NCBI RefSeq assembly: GCF_014204795.1
Contig: NZ_JACHMB010000001.1
Location: 8,072,501-8,136,500 of the forward strand
Direction of reading: 5' to 3'
DNA from: Nonomuraea jabiensis
GTDB lineage: Bacteria; Actinomycetota; Actinomycetes; Streptosporangiales; Streptosporangiaceae
Length of the DNA: 64,000 bases
In this document: positions 16,426 through 25,182 of the stretch, piece after piece
How positions within the stretch are numbered: position 1 is the stretch's first letter
How the letters are laid out: each line of letters opens with the position of its first letter
Position numbers and translations under genes: made by a program
Notes under the pieces: model-generated
The model's input: the letters and a program-made list of their open reading frames with translations, nothing else
Told to the model about the DNA's origin: nothing
Database searches by the model: none

Positions 16426-18704
16426 GTCCACGTCCTGATCTCGGGGGTGTCCTCGCCGTGCTCGCGCGTGTAAGCGCGGGCCCGCAGCCGCTCGTCGCTC
16501 ATGCGCTGGCGCAGGTGCGCCGCCGTGGTGCCGAGGCCGGGCACCCGGTCGATGACGTCCATGACCAGGTGGAAGCGGTCGATGTCGTTCATCATGGCCA
16601 TGTCGAACGGCGTGGTCGTGGTGCCCTCCTCCTTGTAGCCGCGCACGTGGATGTTGGCGTGGCCGTGGCGGCGGTAGGTGAGCTGGTGGATCAGCGACGG
16701 GTAGCCGTGGAAGTCGAACACGACGGGCCTGTCGGCGGTGAAGAGGGCGTCGAACTCGGCGTCCGACATGCCGTGCGGGTGCTCCGAGCGCGGCTGCAGG
16801 CGCATGAGGTCCACCACGTTGACGACCCGTACCCTCAGCTCGGGCATGTGCTCGCGCAGGATCGCGGCGGCGGCGAGCGTCTCCTGGGTGGGCACGTCGC
16901 CCGCGCAGGCCAGCACCACGTCCGGCTCGGCGCCCTCGTCGGTGGAGGCCCACGGCAGGATGCCCAGGCCACGGGTGCAGTGCGCGATGGCCTCCTCCAT
17001 CGTGAACAGGTCCAGCACCGGCTGCTTGCCCGCCACGATCACGTTGACGTAGTCGCGCGAGCGCAGGCAGTGGTCGGCGACCGACAGCAGCGTGTTGGCG
17101 TCCGGCGGCAGGTAGACCCGCACCACGGACGCCTTCTTGTTGATCACCACGTCGAGGAAGCCGGGGTCCTGGTGGCTGAAGCCGTTGTGGTCCTGGCGCC
17201 AGACGTGCGAGGACAGCAGGTAGTTGAGCGAGGCGACGGGCCGCCGCCAGGAGATCTTCTGCGAGGACTCCAGCCATTTGGCGTGCTGGTTGAACATGGC
17301 GTCGATGATGTGGATGAACGCCTCGTAGCAGTTGAACAGCCCGTGCCTGCCGGTCAGCAGGTAGCCCTCCAGCCAGCCCTGGCACAGGTGCTCGCTCAGC
17401 ACCTCCATGACCCGGCCGCCGGGGGCCAGGTGCTCGTCCGTCGGCAGCAGCTCGGCGTTCCACGCCCGGTCGGTGGCCTCGAACACCGCCGACAGCCGGT
17501 TCGAGGCGGTCTCGTCCGGCCCCATCAGCCGGAACGTCCGCGGGTTGGCGATGATCACGTCACGCAGGAATCCGCCCAGCACCCGCGTCGGCTCGCTCGA
17601 CTGCCCGGCGGGCGCCTTGACCTCGACCGCGAGCCGGCGGAAGTCCGGCAGCCGCAGCGGCTCCAGCAGCTCCCCGCCGTTGGCGTGCGGGTTGGCGCTC
17701 ATCCGGCGCGGGCCGCGCGGCACGGTCTCCAGGACCTCCCGCACGGGGGCGCCGCCGGGGTCGAACAGCTCCTCCGGCCGGTACGAGCGCATCCACTGCT
17801 CCAGCAGGGCCAGGTGGGCGGCGTTCTCGCGGACGTTGGGCAGCGGCACCTGGTGCGCCCGCCACGTGCCCTCGACCTGCCTGCCGTCCACTTCGCGCGG
17901 CCCCGTCCAGCCCTTCGGCGTGCGCAGGACGATCATCGGCAGCCGGTCGGCCCTGCCCTGCTTGTACGCGGCCATCTGGTCGAAGACGGTGTCCAGCGTC
18001 CGCGCCATCTCCTCATGGTCGGGGCCGACGAGGTGCGGGCGGTAGCCGTACCCCTCCATGAGCTTGAGCAGATCCCCCTCGGGGATGCGGGCGAGCACGG
18101 TGGGGTTGGCGATCTTGTAACCGTTCAGGTGCAGGATGGGCAGCACGATGCCGTCGCGGTCGCGATCGGCGAACTTGTTGGAGTGCCAGCTCGCCGCGAG
18201 CGGGCCCGTCTCGGCCTCGCCGTCGCCGATGACGCAGGCCACGACCAGGTCCGGGTTGTCGAACGCGGCCCCGTACGCGTGCGCGAGCGAATATCCCAGC
18301 TCCCCGCCCTCGTGGATCGACCCCGGCGTCTCGGGCGCCACGTGGCTCGGGATCCCGCCGGGGAAGGAGAACTGGCGGAACAGCCGCCGCATGCCCTCCA
18401 CGTCCTGCGAGACGTCCGGATAGCGCTCCGAGTAGGTGCCCTCCAGCCACGCGTGCGCCACCGCGGCGGGGCCGCCGTGCCCGGGACCGGCGATGTAGAT
18501 CATGTCCTGGTCCCGCTCCCGGATCACCCGGTTGAGGTGGGCGAAGCAGAAGTTCAGCCCCGGTGTGGTGCCCCAGTGGCCGAGCAGCCGCGGCTTGATG
18601 TGCTCGGGCCGCAGCGGCTCGCTCAGCAGCGGATTGTCCAGCAGGTAGATCTGCCCGACGGACAGGTAGTTCGCCGCCCGCCAGTACGCGTCGATATGCT
18701 CCAT
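16401..18704 (-). CDS. xfp: Xylulose-5-phosphate/fructose-6-phosphate phosphoketolase
   Basis: A ThDP enzyme splitting xylulose 5-phosphate (and often fructose 6-phosphate) with phosphate into acetyl phosphate and glyceraldehyde 3-phosphate or erythrose 4-phosphate. The 767 residues show YLSVGQIYLLDNPLL, HWGTTPGLNF, IAGPGHGGPA, GIPSHVAPETPGSIHEGGEL and the ThDP-binding VIGDGEAETGPLA. The length is slightly below the usual 790-800. The ATG has AGAGG and GGAGG sites ahead. It is followed by and overlaps ackA, forming a complete bifid-type acetate branch. It diverges from the sugar-acid dehydratase gene across 61 bases, so both promoters share that gap. Confidence 0.96.
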   Translation of the reverse strand: MEHIDAYWRAANYLSVGQIYLLDNPLLSEPLRPEHIKPRLLGHWGTTPGLNFCFAHLNRVIRERDQDMIYIAGPGHGGPAAVAHAWLEGTYSERYPDVSQDVEGMRRLFRQFSFPGGIPSHVAPETPGSIHEGGELGYSLAHAYGAAFDNPDLVVACVIGDGEAETGPLAASWHSNKFADRDRDGIVLPILHLNGYKIANPTVLARIPEGDLLKLMEGYGYRPHLVGPDHEEMARTLDTVFDQMAAYKQGRADRLPMIVLRTPKGWTGPREVDGRQVEGTWRAHQVPLPNVRENAAHLALLEQWMRSYRPEELFDPGGAPVREVLETVPRGPRRMSANPHANGGELLEPLRLPDFRRLAVEVKAPAGQSSEPTRVLGGFLRDVIIANPRTFRLMGPDETASNRLSAVFEATDRAWNAELLPTDEHLAPGGRVMEVLSEHLCQGWLEGYLLTGRHGLFNCYEAFIHIIDAMFNQHAKWLESSQKISWRRPVASLNYLLSSHVWRQDHNGFSHQDPGFLDVVINKKASVVRVYLPPDANTLLSVADHCLRSRDYVNVIVAGKQPVLDLFTMEEAIAHCTRGLGILPWASTDEGAEPDVVLACAGDVPTQETLAAAAILREHMPELRVRVVNVVDLMRLQPRSEHPHGMSDAEFDALFTADRPVVFDFHGYPSLIHQLTYRRHGHANIHVRGYKEEGTTTTPFDMAMMNDIDRFHLVMDVIDRVPGLGTTAAHLRQRMSDERLRARAYTREHGEDTPEIRTWTWPGASSY

Positions 18705-18765
18705 CCTCTGCTGCTTCCTCCACAGAACGCGCTAAATCCCCCAAACGACGGATAAGGTGCCGAAT

Positions 18766-20472
18766 ATGGCATTCAGGAGTTCGCGCTGGTACTCGGGGAA
18801 CGACCGCAACTCCTACATCCATCGGGCATGGATGCGGCGCGGCCTGCCCCGCGAGGCGTTCGAGGGCGGCAAGCCGCACATCGCGATCGCCAACACCGCC
18901 TCCGACCTCACCCCCTGCAACTCCCACCTGAACGAGGTCGCCGGCAGCGTCGCCAACGGCGTCTGGGAGGCCGGCGGCGTGCCGCTCAACCTGCCGGTCG
19001 TCTCCCTGGGCGAGACGAACGTGCGCCCGACCGCCATGCTCTGGCGCAACCTGGCCGCCATGGCCACCGAGGAGATGCTGCGCGCCAACCCCATCGACGG
19101 CGTGGTGCTGCTCGGCGGGTGCGACAAGACCATCCCGTCGCTGCTCATGGCCGCCGCCTCCGTGGACCTGCCCGCCGTCGTGATGCCCGGCGGCCCCATG
19201 CTGACGGGGCACTTCCGCGGCGCGCCGCTCGGCTGCGGCACCGACGTGTGGCGCCTCAGCGAGGAGGTACGCGCGGGCACGCTGTCGCGGGAGGCGTTCC
19301 TGCGGTCGGAGTCGTCCATGATCCGCAGCCGCGGCCACTGCAACACCATGGGCACCGCCTCCACCATGGCCTGCATGGCCGAGGCCCTCGGCATGACGAT
19401 CCCCGGCACCGCCGGCACCCCCGCCCCCGACAGCCGCCTGCTCGAACGCTCCCACGAGACCGGCCGCCTGGCCGTGGACCTCGTCCTCCAGGGCCGCCGC
19501 CCCAGCCAGGTCATGACCAGGGCCTCGTTCCTCAACGCCATCGTGACCCTGGCCGCCGTCGGCGGCTCCACCAACGCCGTCGTCCACCTGCTGGCCGTCG
19601 CGGGCCGGCTCGGCGTGGACCTCACCCTGGACGACTTCGACCGCACCGGCGCCGGGGTGCCGCTGCTCGTGGACCTCCAGCCCGCCGGGCGCCACCTGAT
19701 GGACGACCTGTTCCGGGCGGGCGGCCTCGCGGCCGTGCTCAAGGAGGTCGAGGACCTGCTCGACCCGCAGGCGATCACCGTCACGGGCCGCCCGCTCGTC
19801 GAGCACCTCGCCGGGGCGGAGATCTGGGACGAGAGCGTCATCAGGCGCCGCTCCGACCCGCTGCTGCCCGACGCCGGCATCGCCGTCCTGCGCGGGAACC
19901 TCGCCCCCGGCGGCGCGGTGATCAAGCCCGCCGCCGCCTCGCCCGAGCTGCTGCGCCACCGCGGCCGGGCCGTCGTCTTCGACAGCATCGAGGACGTGTA
20001 CGCCCGCCTCGACTCGCCCGACCTCGACATCGACGAGACCTCGGTGCTCGTCCTGCGCGGCTGCGGCCCCAAGGGCTACCCCGGCATGCCCGAGGTGGGC
20101 AACCTGCCGCTGCCCGCCAGGCTGCTGGAGAAGGGCGTGCGCGACATGGTGCGCATCAGCGACGCCCGCATGAGCGGCACCGCGTACGGCACGGTCGTCC
20201 TGCACGCCGCGCCCGAGGCGGCGGCCGGCGGCCCGCTGGCGAAGGTGCGCACCGGCGACCCGATCGTGCTCGACGTGGCCGCCCGGCGGCTCGACGTGGA
20301 CCTCCCCGACGCCGAGCTGGCCGCCAGGCAGCCGGTGACGATCGGGCACGCCCGGCCCGTACGCGGCTGGGAGCGGCTCTACGTCGAGCACGTCACCCAG
20401 GCCGACCGGGGCGCCGACCTCGACTTCCTCGTCGGCTCCAGCGGCGACCACGTGGGCCGCGAATCCCACTGA
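18766..20472 (+). CDS. IlvD/Edd-family dehydratase, probably for sugar acids
   Basis: A 568-residue iron-sulfur dehydratase. Cluster cysteines are visible in LTPCNSHL, LLGGCDKTIPSLLM and GHCNTMGTAS. The opening (RSSRWYSGNDRNSYIHRAWM) is typical of the L-arabinonate/D-xylonate/gluconate dehydratase branch rather than of branched-chain dihydroxyacid dehydratase. The metabolic setting (phosphoketolase, acetate kinase, pgi, zwf) also favours a sugar-acid role. ATG 18766 has AAGGTG six bases ahead and is preferred to GTG 18757. The exact sugar acid is unknown; dihydroxyacid dehydratase is the less likely alternative. Confidence 0.85.
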   Translation: MAFRSSRWYSGNDRNSYIHRAWMRRGLPREAFEGGKPHIAIANTASDLTPCNSHLNEVAGSVANGVWEAGGVPLNLPVVSLGETNVRPTAMLWRNLAAMATEEMLRANPIDGVVLLGGCDKTIPSLLMAAASVDLPAVVMPGGPMLTGHFRGAPLGCGTDVWRLSEEVRAGTLSREAFLRSESSMIRSRGHCNTMGTASTMACMAEALGMTIPGTAGTPAPDSRLLERSHETGRLAVDLVLQGRRPSQVMTRASFLNAIVTLAAVGGSTNAVVHLLAVAGRLGVDLTLDDFDRTGAGVPLLVDLQPAGRHLMDDLFRAGGLAAVLKEVEDLLDPQAITVTGRPLVEHLAGAEIWDESVIRRRSDPLLPDAGIAVLRGNLAPGGAVIKPAAASPELLRHRGRAVVFDSIEDVYARLDSPDLDIDETSVLVLRGCGPKGYPGMPEVGNLPLPARLLEKGVRDMVRISDARMSGTAYGTVVLHAAPEAAAGGPLAKVRTGDPIVLDVAARRLDVDLPDAELAARQPVTIGHARPVRGWERLYVEHVTQADRGADLDFLVGSSGDHVGRESH

Positions 20473-20571
20473 GCCGCAAAAACTCCGCTCCGCCGTGCGC
20501 GGAATGAAGCCCCGTGGGTACGCGGTTGGCAGGGACAATGGTGATCCGGTTTGGCGACACGAGGAGGAAGC

Positions 20572-22203
20572 GTGAACGGCGACATCACCCAGAGCCAGGA
20601 GTGGGCGGCTCTCGGCAAGCACCATGAGGAGCTGGCGGGCAGGCGGCTGCGGGAGCTGTTCGCGGAGGATCCGGGCCGCGCCGGGCGCATGACCGTGACC
20701 GCCGGCGACCTCTTCCTCGACTACGCCAAGCAGCGCGCCACCGGCGAGACGATCGACCTGCTGGTGGCCCTGGCCGAGCGGGCGGGGCTGCGCGAGCGGA
20801 TCGCCGCGATGTTCGGCGGCGAGCACATCAACGTCAGCGAGGACCGCGCCGTCCTGCACGTCGCCCTCCGCCTGCCGCGCGCCGCCGAGCTGGTCGTGGA
20901 CGGGCAGGACGTGGTCGCCGACGTGCACGCCGTGCTAGAGAAGATGAGCGCCTTCGCCGACCGGGTCAGGTCCAAGGAGTGGAAGGGCGCCACCGGCAAG
21001 CCCATCGAGACCGTGGTCAACATCGGCATCGGCGGCTCCGACCTCGGCCCCGCCATGGCCTACGAGGCGCTGCGCGACTACGCCGACGCGGGCGTGGCGG
21101 CCAGGTTCGTCTCCAACATCGACCCGGCCGACATCACCGGCAACCTCGCCGGCCTCGACCCCGCGACCACGCTGTTCGTGGTCAGCTCCAAGACGTTCAC
21201 CACGCTCGAGACGCTCACCAACGCCCGCGTCGCGCGCGGCTGGCTGGTCGAGGCGCTGGGCGAGGACGCGGTGTCCAAGCACTTCGTGGCCGTCTCCACC
21301 AACGCCGCCAAGGTCGCCGAGTTCGGCATCGACACCGACAACATGTTCGGCTTCTGGGACTGGGTCGGCGGCCGCTACTCCTACGACGGTGCCATCGGCC
21401 TGTCCCTGATGATCGCGATCGGTCCCGAGCGGTTCCGCGAGATGCTGGCCGGCTTCCACACCATCGACGAGCACTTCCGCACCGCCCCGTTCGAGGCCAA
21501 CATGCCGGTGCTGATGGGCCTGCTCGGGATCTGGTACACCGACTTCTTCGGCGCCGAGACCCGCGCCGTGCTGCCCTACAGCCAGCGCCTGCACCGCTTC
21601 CCCGCCTACCTGCAGCAGCTCACGATGGAGTCCAACGGCAAGTCCGTGCGCGCCGACGGCACCCCCGTCGCGGCCGCCACCGGCGAGATCTTCTGGGGCG
21701 AGCCCGGCACCAACGGCCAGCACGCCTTCTACCAGCTCCTCCACCAGGGCACCCGGCTCGTGCCGGCCGACTTCATCGGCTTCGCCGAGCCGTTCGAGGA
21801 CCGCGAGGGCATGCACGACCAGCTCACCGCCAACCTCCTCGCCCAGACCTCGGCGCTGGCCTTCGGCAAGACGGCCGAGGAGATCGCCGCCGAGGGCACG
21901 CCGCCCGAGATCGTGCCGCACAAGGTGATGCCCGGCAACCGGCCCACCTCCACGATCCTCGCGCCGAAGCTGACCCCCTCGACGCTGGGCCAGCTCGTCG
22001 CGCTCTACGAGCACATCGTCTTCGTCGAGGGCACGATCTGGGGGGTCGACTCCTTCGACCAGTGGGGGGTCGAGCTGGGCAAGAAGATGGCGCTCGACCT
22101 GGCGCCCGCGCTCACCTCCGAGGAGCCGCCCACCGAGCTCCCCGACGCCTCCACCGAACAGCTCGTGCGGAAATACCGCGAGCTGCGCGGAAGGCGTGCC
22201 TGA
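20572..22203 (+). CDS. pgi: Glucose-6-phosphate isomerase
   Basis: Interconverts glucose 6-phosphate and fructose 6-phosphate. The 543-residue protein has the family motifs VVNIGIGGSDLGPAMAYEAL, FVVSSKTFTTLET, FGFWDWVGGRYS, GEPGTNGQHAFYQLLHQGT and the C-terminal WGVDSFDQWGVELGKKMA. GTG 20572 is chosen because of the strong GGAGGA at 20562-20567. The zwf gene starts one base after the stop, so the pair is one operon that feeds glucose 6-phosphate either to glycolysis/phosphoketolase or to the oxidative pentose phosphate pathway. Confidence 0.97.
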   Translation: MNGDITQSQEWAALGKHHEELAGRRLRELFAEDPGRAGRMTVTAGDLFLDYAKQRATGETIDLLVALAERAGLRERIAAMFGGEHINVSEDRAVLHVALRLPRAAELVVDGQDVVADVHAVLEKMSAFADRVRSKEWKGATGKPIETVVNIGIGGSDLGPAMAYEALRDYADAGVAARFVSNIDPADITGNLAGLDPATTLFVVSSKTFTTLETLTNARVARGWLVEALGEDAVSKHFVAVSTNAAKVAEFGIDTDNMFGFWDWVGGRYSYDGAIGLSLMIAIGPERFREMLAGFHTIDEHFRTAPFEANMPVLMGLLGIWYTDFFGAETRAVLPYSQRLHRFPAYLQQLTMESNGKSVRADGTPVAAATGEIFWGEPGTNGQHAFYQLLHQGTRLVPADFIGFAEPFEDREGMHDQLTANLLAQTSALAFGKTAEEIAAEGTPPEIVPHKVMPGNRPTSTILAPKLTPSTLGQLVALYEHIVFVEGTIWGVDSFDQWGVELGKKMALDLAPALTSEEPPTELPDASTEQLVRKYRELRGRRA

Positions 22204-22204
22204 C

Positions 22205-23608
22205 ATGCGCCACGCCTCCGGGACCGAGCACAGGCGGGGCGCGGAGCGGGCGGAGGCGCTGGTGCTGTTCGGCGTCACCGGCGACCTCTCGCGCAAGATG
22301 ATCCTGCCCGCCCTCTACCGCCTGACCGCCGACAGCCGGCTCGACCTGCCCATCATCTGCGTGGCCAAGACCGACCTCGACCTCGACGGGCTGCGCGAGC
22401 ACGCCCGCCAGGCCGTCGGCGGCGTGCACGACGCGGCCTTCGACAAGCTCGCGGGCAACCTGAGGCTGGTCGCCGGCGACTACCGCGACCCCGAGACGTT
22501 CGCCAGGCTCCGCGAGGAGGTGGCGGGCAAGGGCTTCCTCGTCCACTACCTCGCGGTGCCGCCGTCGCTGTTCGCCACGGTCGCCGAGGGGCTGGCCGGG
22601 GCCGGGCTCAACCACGACGCCCGGCTCGTCGTGGAGAAGCCGTTCGGCCACGACCTCACCTCGGCCCGCGAGCTCAACGAGGAGCTGCTCAAGCACTTCG
22701 ACGAGGACCACGTGCGGCGGGTCGACCACTTCCTGGCCAAGGAGCCGGTCGAGGACCTCATGGTGTTCCGGTTCGCCAACACGCTGCTGGAGCCCATCTG
22801 GAACCGCAGCCACATCCGCAGCGTCCAGATCACCATGGCCGAGGACTTCGACGTGCGCGACCGCGGCGCCTTCTACGACGCCAACGGCACGGTCCGCGAC
22901 GTGGTGCAGAATCACCTGCTGCAGCTGCTGGCCATCCTCGCCATGGACCCGCCGCCGTCCACCGACGCCCGCGCCCAGCTCGACGAGAAGTGGCGGGTGC
23001 TGCGCGCCGTGCAGGCCATCGACCCCGCCGACGTCGTACGCGGCCAGTACACCGGCTACCTCGGCACCGACGGCGTGCGGCCCGATTCCACCACCGAGAC
23101 GTTCGTCGCCCTGCGCGCCTACATCGACAACTGGCGCTGGGCCGGCGTGCCCTGGTGCATCCGCTCCGGCAAGGGGCTGCCGACCACCGACCTGGAGATC
23201 GTCGCCGAGCTGCGCAAGCCGCCGGTGACGATGTTCCACGGCGGCGACGCGCCTCCCGGCCCCAACCTCATCAGGTTCCGGCTCCAGCCGGACGCCGGGG
23301 TCACCTTCGACCTGCTGGCCAAGGAGCCGGGCAAGCAGCACACCAGGCCGGTGCCGGTCAGCGTCGACTTCACCAAGGTGCTCGGGCCGATGGAGGCCGC
23401 CTACGAGCGCGTGCTGGCCGACGCCGTCAGCGGCGACCCGCGGCGCTTCGCCAGGTTCGACCTGGTGGAGGAGTCGTGGCGGATCGTCCGGCGGGTGCTC
23501 GACCTGCCGGAGCGGCCGCTGCCGTACGAGCTGGGCTCCTGGGGGCCCGAGCCGGCCGCGAAGATCGCACCGGGCGGCTGGCACGAGATCTCGACGACGT
23601 TCGACTGA
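22205..23608 (+). CDS. zwf: Glucose-6-phosphate dehydrogenase
   Basis: Oxidises glucose 6-phosphate to 6-phosphogluconolactone with NAD(P)+. The nucleotide-binding GVTGDLSRKMILPALY, the VVEKPFGHD segment, the substrate-binding RVDHFLAKEPV (usual form RIDHYLGKE; the His and Lys are kept) and the catalytic VVQNHLLQL are present. At 467 residues it is shorter than the usual 490-510, and the G-to-A and Y-to-F changes in the substrate motif mark a divergent subgroup. It starts right after pgi; GGAAGG ten bases ahead favours ATG 22205 over GTG 22196. Confidence 0.94.
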   Translation: MRHASGTEHRRGAERAEALVLFGVTGDLSRKMILPALYRLTADSRLDLPIICVAKTDLDLDGLREHARQAVGGVHDAAFDKLAGNLRLVAGDYRDPETFARLREEVAGKGFLVHYLAVPPSLFATVAEGLAGAGLNHDARLVVEKPFGHDLTSARELNEELLKHFDEDHVRRVDHFLAKEPVEDLMVFRFANTLLEPIWNRSHIRSVQITMAEDFDVRDRGAFYDANGTVRDVVQNHLLQLLAILAMDPPPSTDARAQLDEKWRVLRAVQAIDPADVVRGQYTGYLGTDGVRPDSTTETFVALRAYIDNWRWAGVPWCIRSGKGLPTTDLEIVAELRKPPVTMFHGGDAPPGPNLIRFRLQPDAGVTFDLLAKEPGKQHTRPVPVSVDFTKVLGPMEAAYERVLADAVSGDPRRFARFDLVEESWRIVRRVLDLPERPLPYELGSWGPEPAAKIAPGGWHEISTTFD

Positions 23609-23661
23609 CGCGGGAGCGGCGCCGGTGGCCAGAGGGGCGAGCTGTGGTTGACGATGGTGGG

Positions 23662-24012
23662 ATGGACATCATGAAGGTGGTCGAGCAGGCAAAGGACGCC
23701 GCGACCGTCAAGCGCGTCTTCGGCGAGCCCGTCCAGCAGGGCGACGTCATCGTCATCCCGGTCGCCCGGGTCGTCCAAGGGGGCGGCGGCGGGGACGGAC
23801 GGGGCAAAGGGGAGAGCGGCGAGGGCGGGGGCAGCGGCGGCGGCTTCGGCTTCAGCGCCACGCCCGCGGGCGTGTTCGTGCTGAAGGACGGCGACGTCAG
23901 CTGGCGGCCCGCCGTCGACGTCAACCGCATCGTGCTCGGCGGCCAGATCGTGCTGATCGTGGCGGCGCTGACCGTCCGCTCCATCCTCAAGAAGCGGCGG
24001 CGCAGGCGCTGA
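23662..24012 (+). CDS. GerW/YtfJ-family small protein
   Basis: A 116-residue protein matching the GerW (YtfJ) family: an N-terminal helix, VFGEPVQQGDVIVIPVARV, a Gly-rich middle (GGGGGDGRGKGESG...), then GFSATPAGVFVLKDGDVSWRP and a single C-terminal hydrophobic helix with a basic tail (LKKRRRRR). In Bacillus the relative is a sporulation/germination protein; in actinomycetes the function is unknown. It lies 53 bases after zwf. The next gene starts one base after its stop, so they are probably co-transcribed. A long overlapping frame from inside zwf is only a shadow. Confidence 0.85.
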   Translation: MDIMKVVEQAKDAATVKRVFGEPVQQGDVIVIPVARVVQGGGGGDGRGKGESGEGGGSGGGFGFSATPAGVFVLKDGDVSWRPAVDVNRIVLGGQIVLIVAALTVRSILKKRRRRR

Positions 24013-24013
24013 C

Positions 24014-24550
24014 GTGCTGATCGACCTGCTCGACGCGGAGCTGCCCACCCGCGACTTCCTGATCCCGGGCTCCAACCTGCCGGTGCGCCGGGCCCGGCTG
24101 GACGGCATGTCCTCGCTCGTCCGCTTCCCGCCCGGCTGGGCCCGGCCCCAGCGCGGCCACTACCTGGCGGGGGAGGAGTTCGTGCTGCTGGAGGGCGAGC
24201 TGTCCGTCTCCGGCATCACGTACGCGGCCGGGCACCACGGCTGGCTGCCCGCCGGGACGCTGCGCTACTCCGGCGCGGCCCCCGGCGGCGCGCTGGCGTT
24301 CACGGCCTTCGCCGGCGAGGACACCTGGGTGCCCAGCGACCTGGACGAGCCGGACGGCCCGAGCCTGCGCACGCCCCTGGAGGGCGTCGTCATCCCGGAG
24401 GGCGGCCTGCGGCTCACCCCGCACTCCGTCCTGCTGGACACGCCCGTCTCCCTCGGCGACCCCGCCGAGATGATCACCGTGCCGACCTGGACGTGGGAGC
24501 GGTCGGCCTTGATCCCCGAGGGGCGGGTCCTCGTAAGGTGGACGCCGTGA
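24014..24550 (+). CDS. Cupin-fold protein
   Basis: A 178-residue protein with a cupin-like core: GHYLAGEEFVLLEGELSVSG, then GWLPAGTLRYSG, giving the short beta-barrel with a Glu and His-poor metal site. It resembles the ChrR-type or anti-sigma cupins in general shape, but no zinc finger or partner sigma factor is present. The GTG start immediately follows the GerW stop, and its own stop overlaps the start of the LysE-type exporter by four bases, so the three genes form one unit. No substrate can be named. Confidence 0.7.
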   Translation: MLIDLLDAELPTRDFLIPGSNLPVRRARLDGMSSLVRFPPGWARPQRGHYLAGEEFVLLEGELSVSGITYAAGHHGWLPAGTLRYSGAAPGGALAFTAFAGEDTWVPSDLDEPDGPSLRTPLEGVVIPEGGLRLTPHSVLLDTPVSLGDPAEMITVPTWTWERSALIPEGRVLVRWTP

Positions 24551-25182
24551 CATCTATGACGCAGTTCGTGGGCTTCGGGGGAATCGTGCTGCTCGGGGCG
24601 ATGTCGCCCGGCCCCGACTTCGCGGTCGTCGTCCGCCGCTCCGCCGTGTCCGGCCGCCTGCACGGCATGGCGGCCGCGACGGGCATCGCCGTGGGCGTGT
24701 TCGTCTGGGTGGTGGCCTCCACCACCGGCATCGCGGCGCTGCTGGCGGCCTCGGCGACGGCCTTCACCGTGGTGAAGGTGGCCGGGGCGGCCTACCTGCT
24801 CTACCTCGGGGCCCGCGCGCTGCGCTCCGCCCTGCGCACGGGCGGAGAGCTGGAACTGGACCTGCCCGATCCGGGGCGGAGCGGCGCCGCGGCCGCTTTC
24901 ACCGAGGGGCTGCTGACCAACGTGCTCAACCCCAAGGCGGCGCTGTTCTTCGTGGCCCTGGTACCGCAGTTCGTCGGCTCGGGGGCCTCGATGGGGGAGA
25001 CCCTGCTGCTGTCGGTGATCGCGCTGATGGGGACGGTCGCGTGGTTCCTGGTGGTGGCCAACGTGGTGGGCACGCTGCGCAGGGTGTTCGCCCGGCCGGC
25101 CGTGCGCCGCGCCGTGGACGGCCTGACCGGCGCCGCCCTCATCACCCTCGGCATCAAACTGGCCGCCACCACCCGCCCATAA
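24547..25182 (+). CDS. LysE-family amino-acid/metabolite exporter
   Basis: A 211-residue membrane protein of six helices. The N-terminal GIVLLGAMSPGPDFAVVVRRS is the LysE/RhtB family signature (SPGPD), and the middle segment LLTNVLNPKAALFFVALVPQF is equally diagnostic. Members export basic amino acids, homoserine, threonine or related metabolites driven by the proton gradient. GTG 24547 has AAGGTGG (24535-24541) five bases ahead; ATG 24556 is an alternative. It ends the GerW-cupin-LysE unit and is followed by a long repeat region. Confidence 0.9.
   Translation: MTSMTQFVGFGGIVLLGAMSPGPDFAVVVRRSAVSGRLHGMAAATGIAVGVFVWVVASTTGIAALLAASATAFTVVKVAGAAYLLYLGARALRSALRTGGELELDLPDPGRSGAAAAFTEGLLTNVLNPKAALFFVALVPQFVGSGASMGETLLLSVIALMGTVAWFLVVANVVGTLRRVFARPAVRRAVDGLTGAALITLGIKLAATTRP

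Noticed and set aside
18766..20472. Valine/isoleucine pathway dihydroxyacid dehydratase (ilvD)
   Set aside because: The N-terminal pattern and the neighbouring carbon-metabolism genes fit the sugar-acid dehydratase branch better. A phylogeny would decide.
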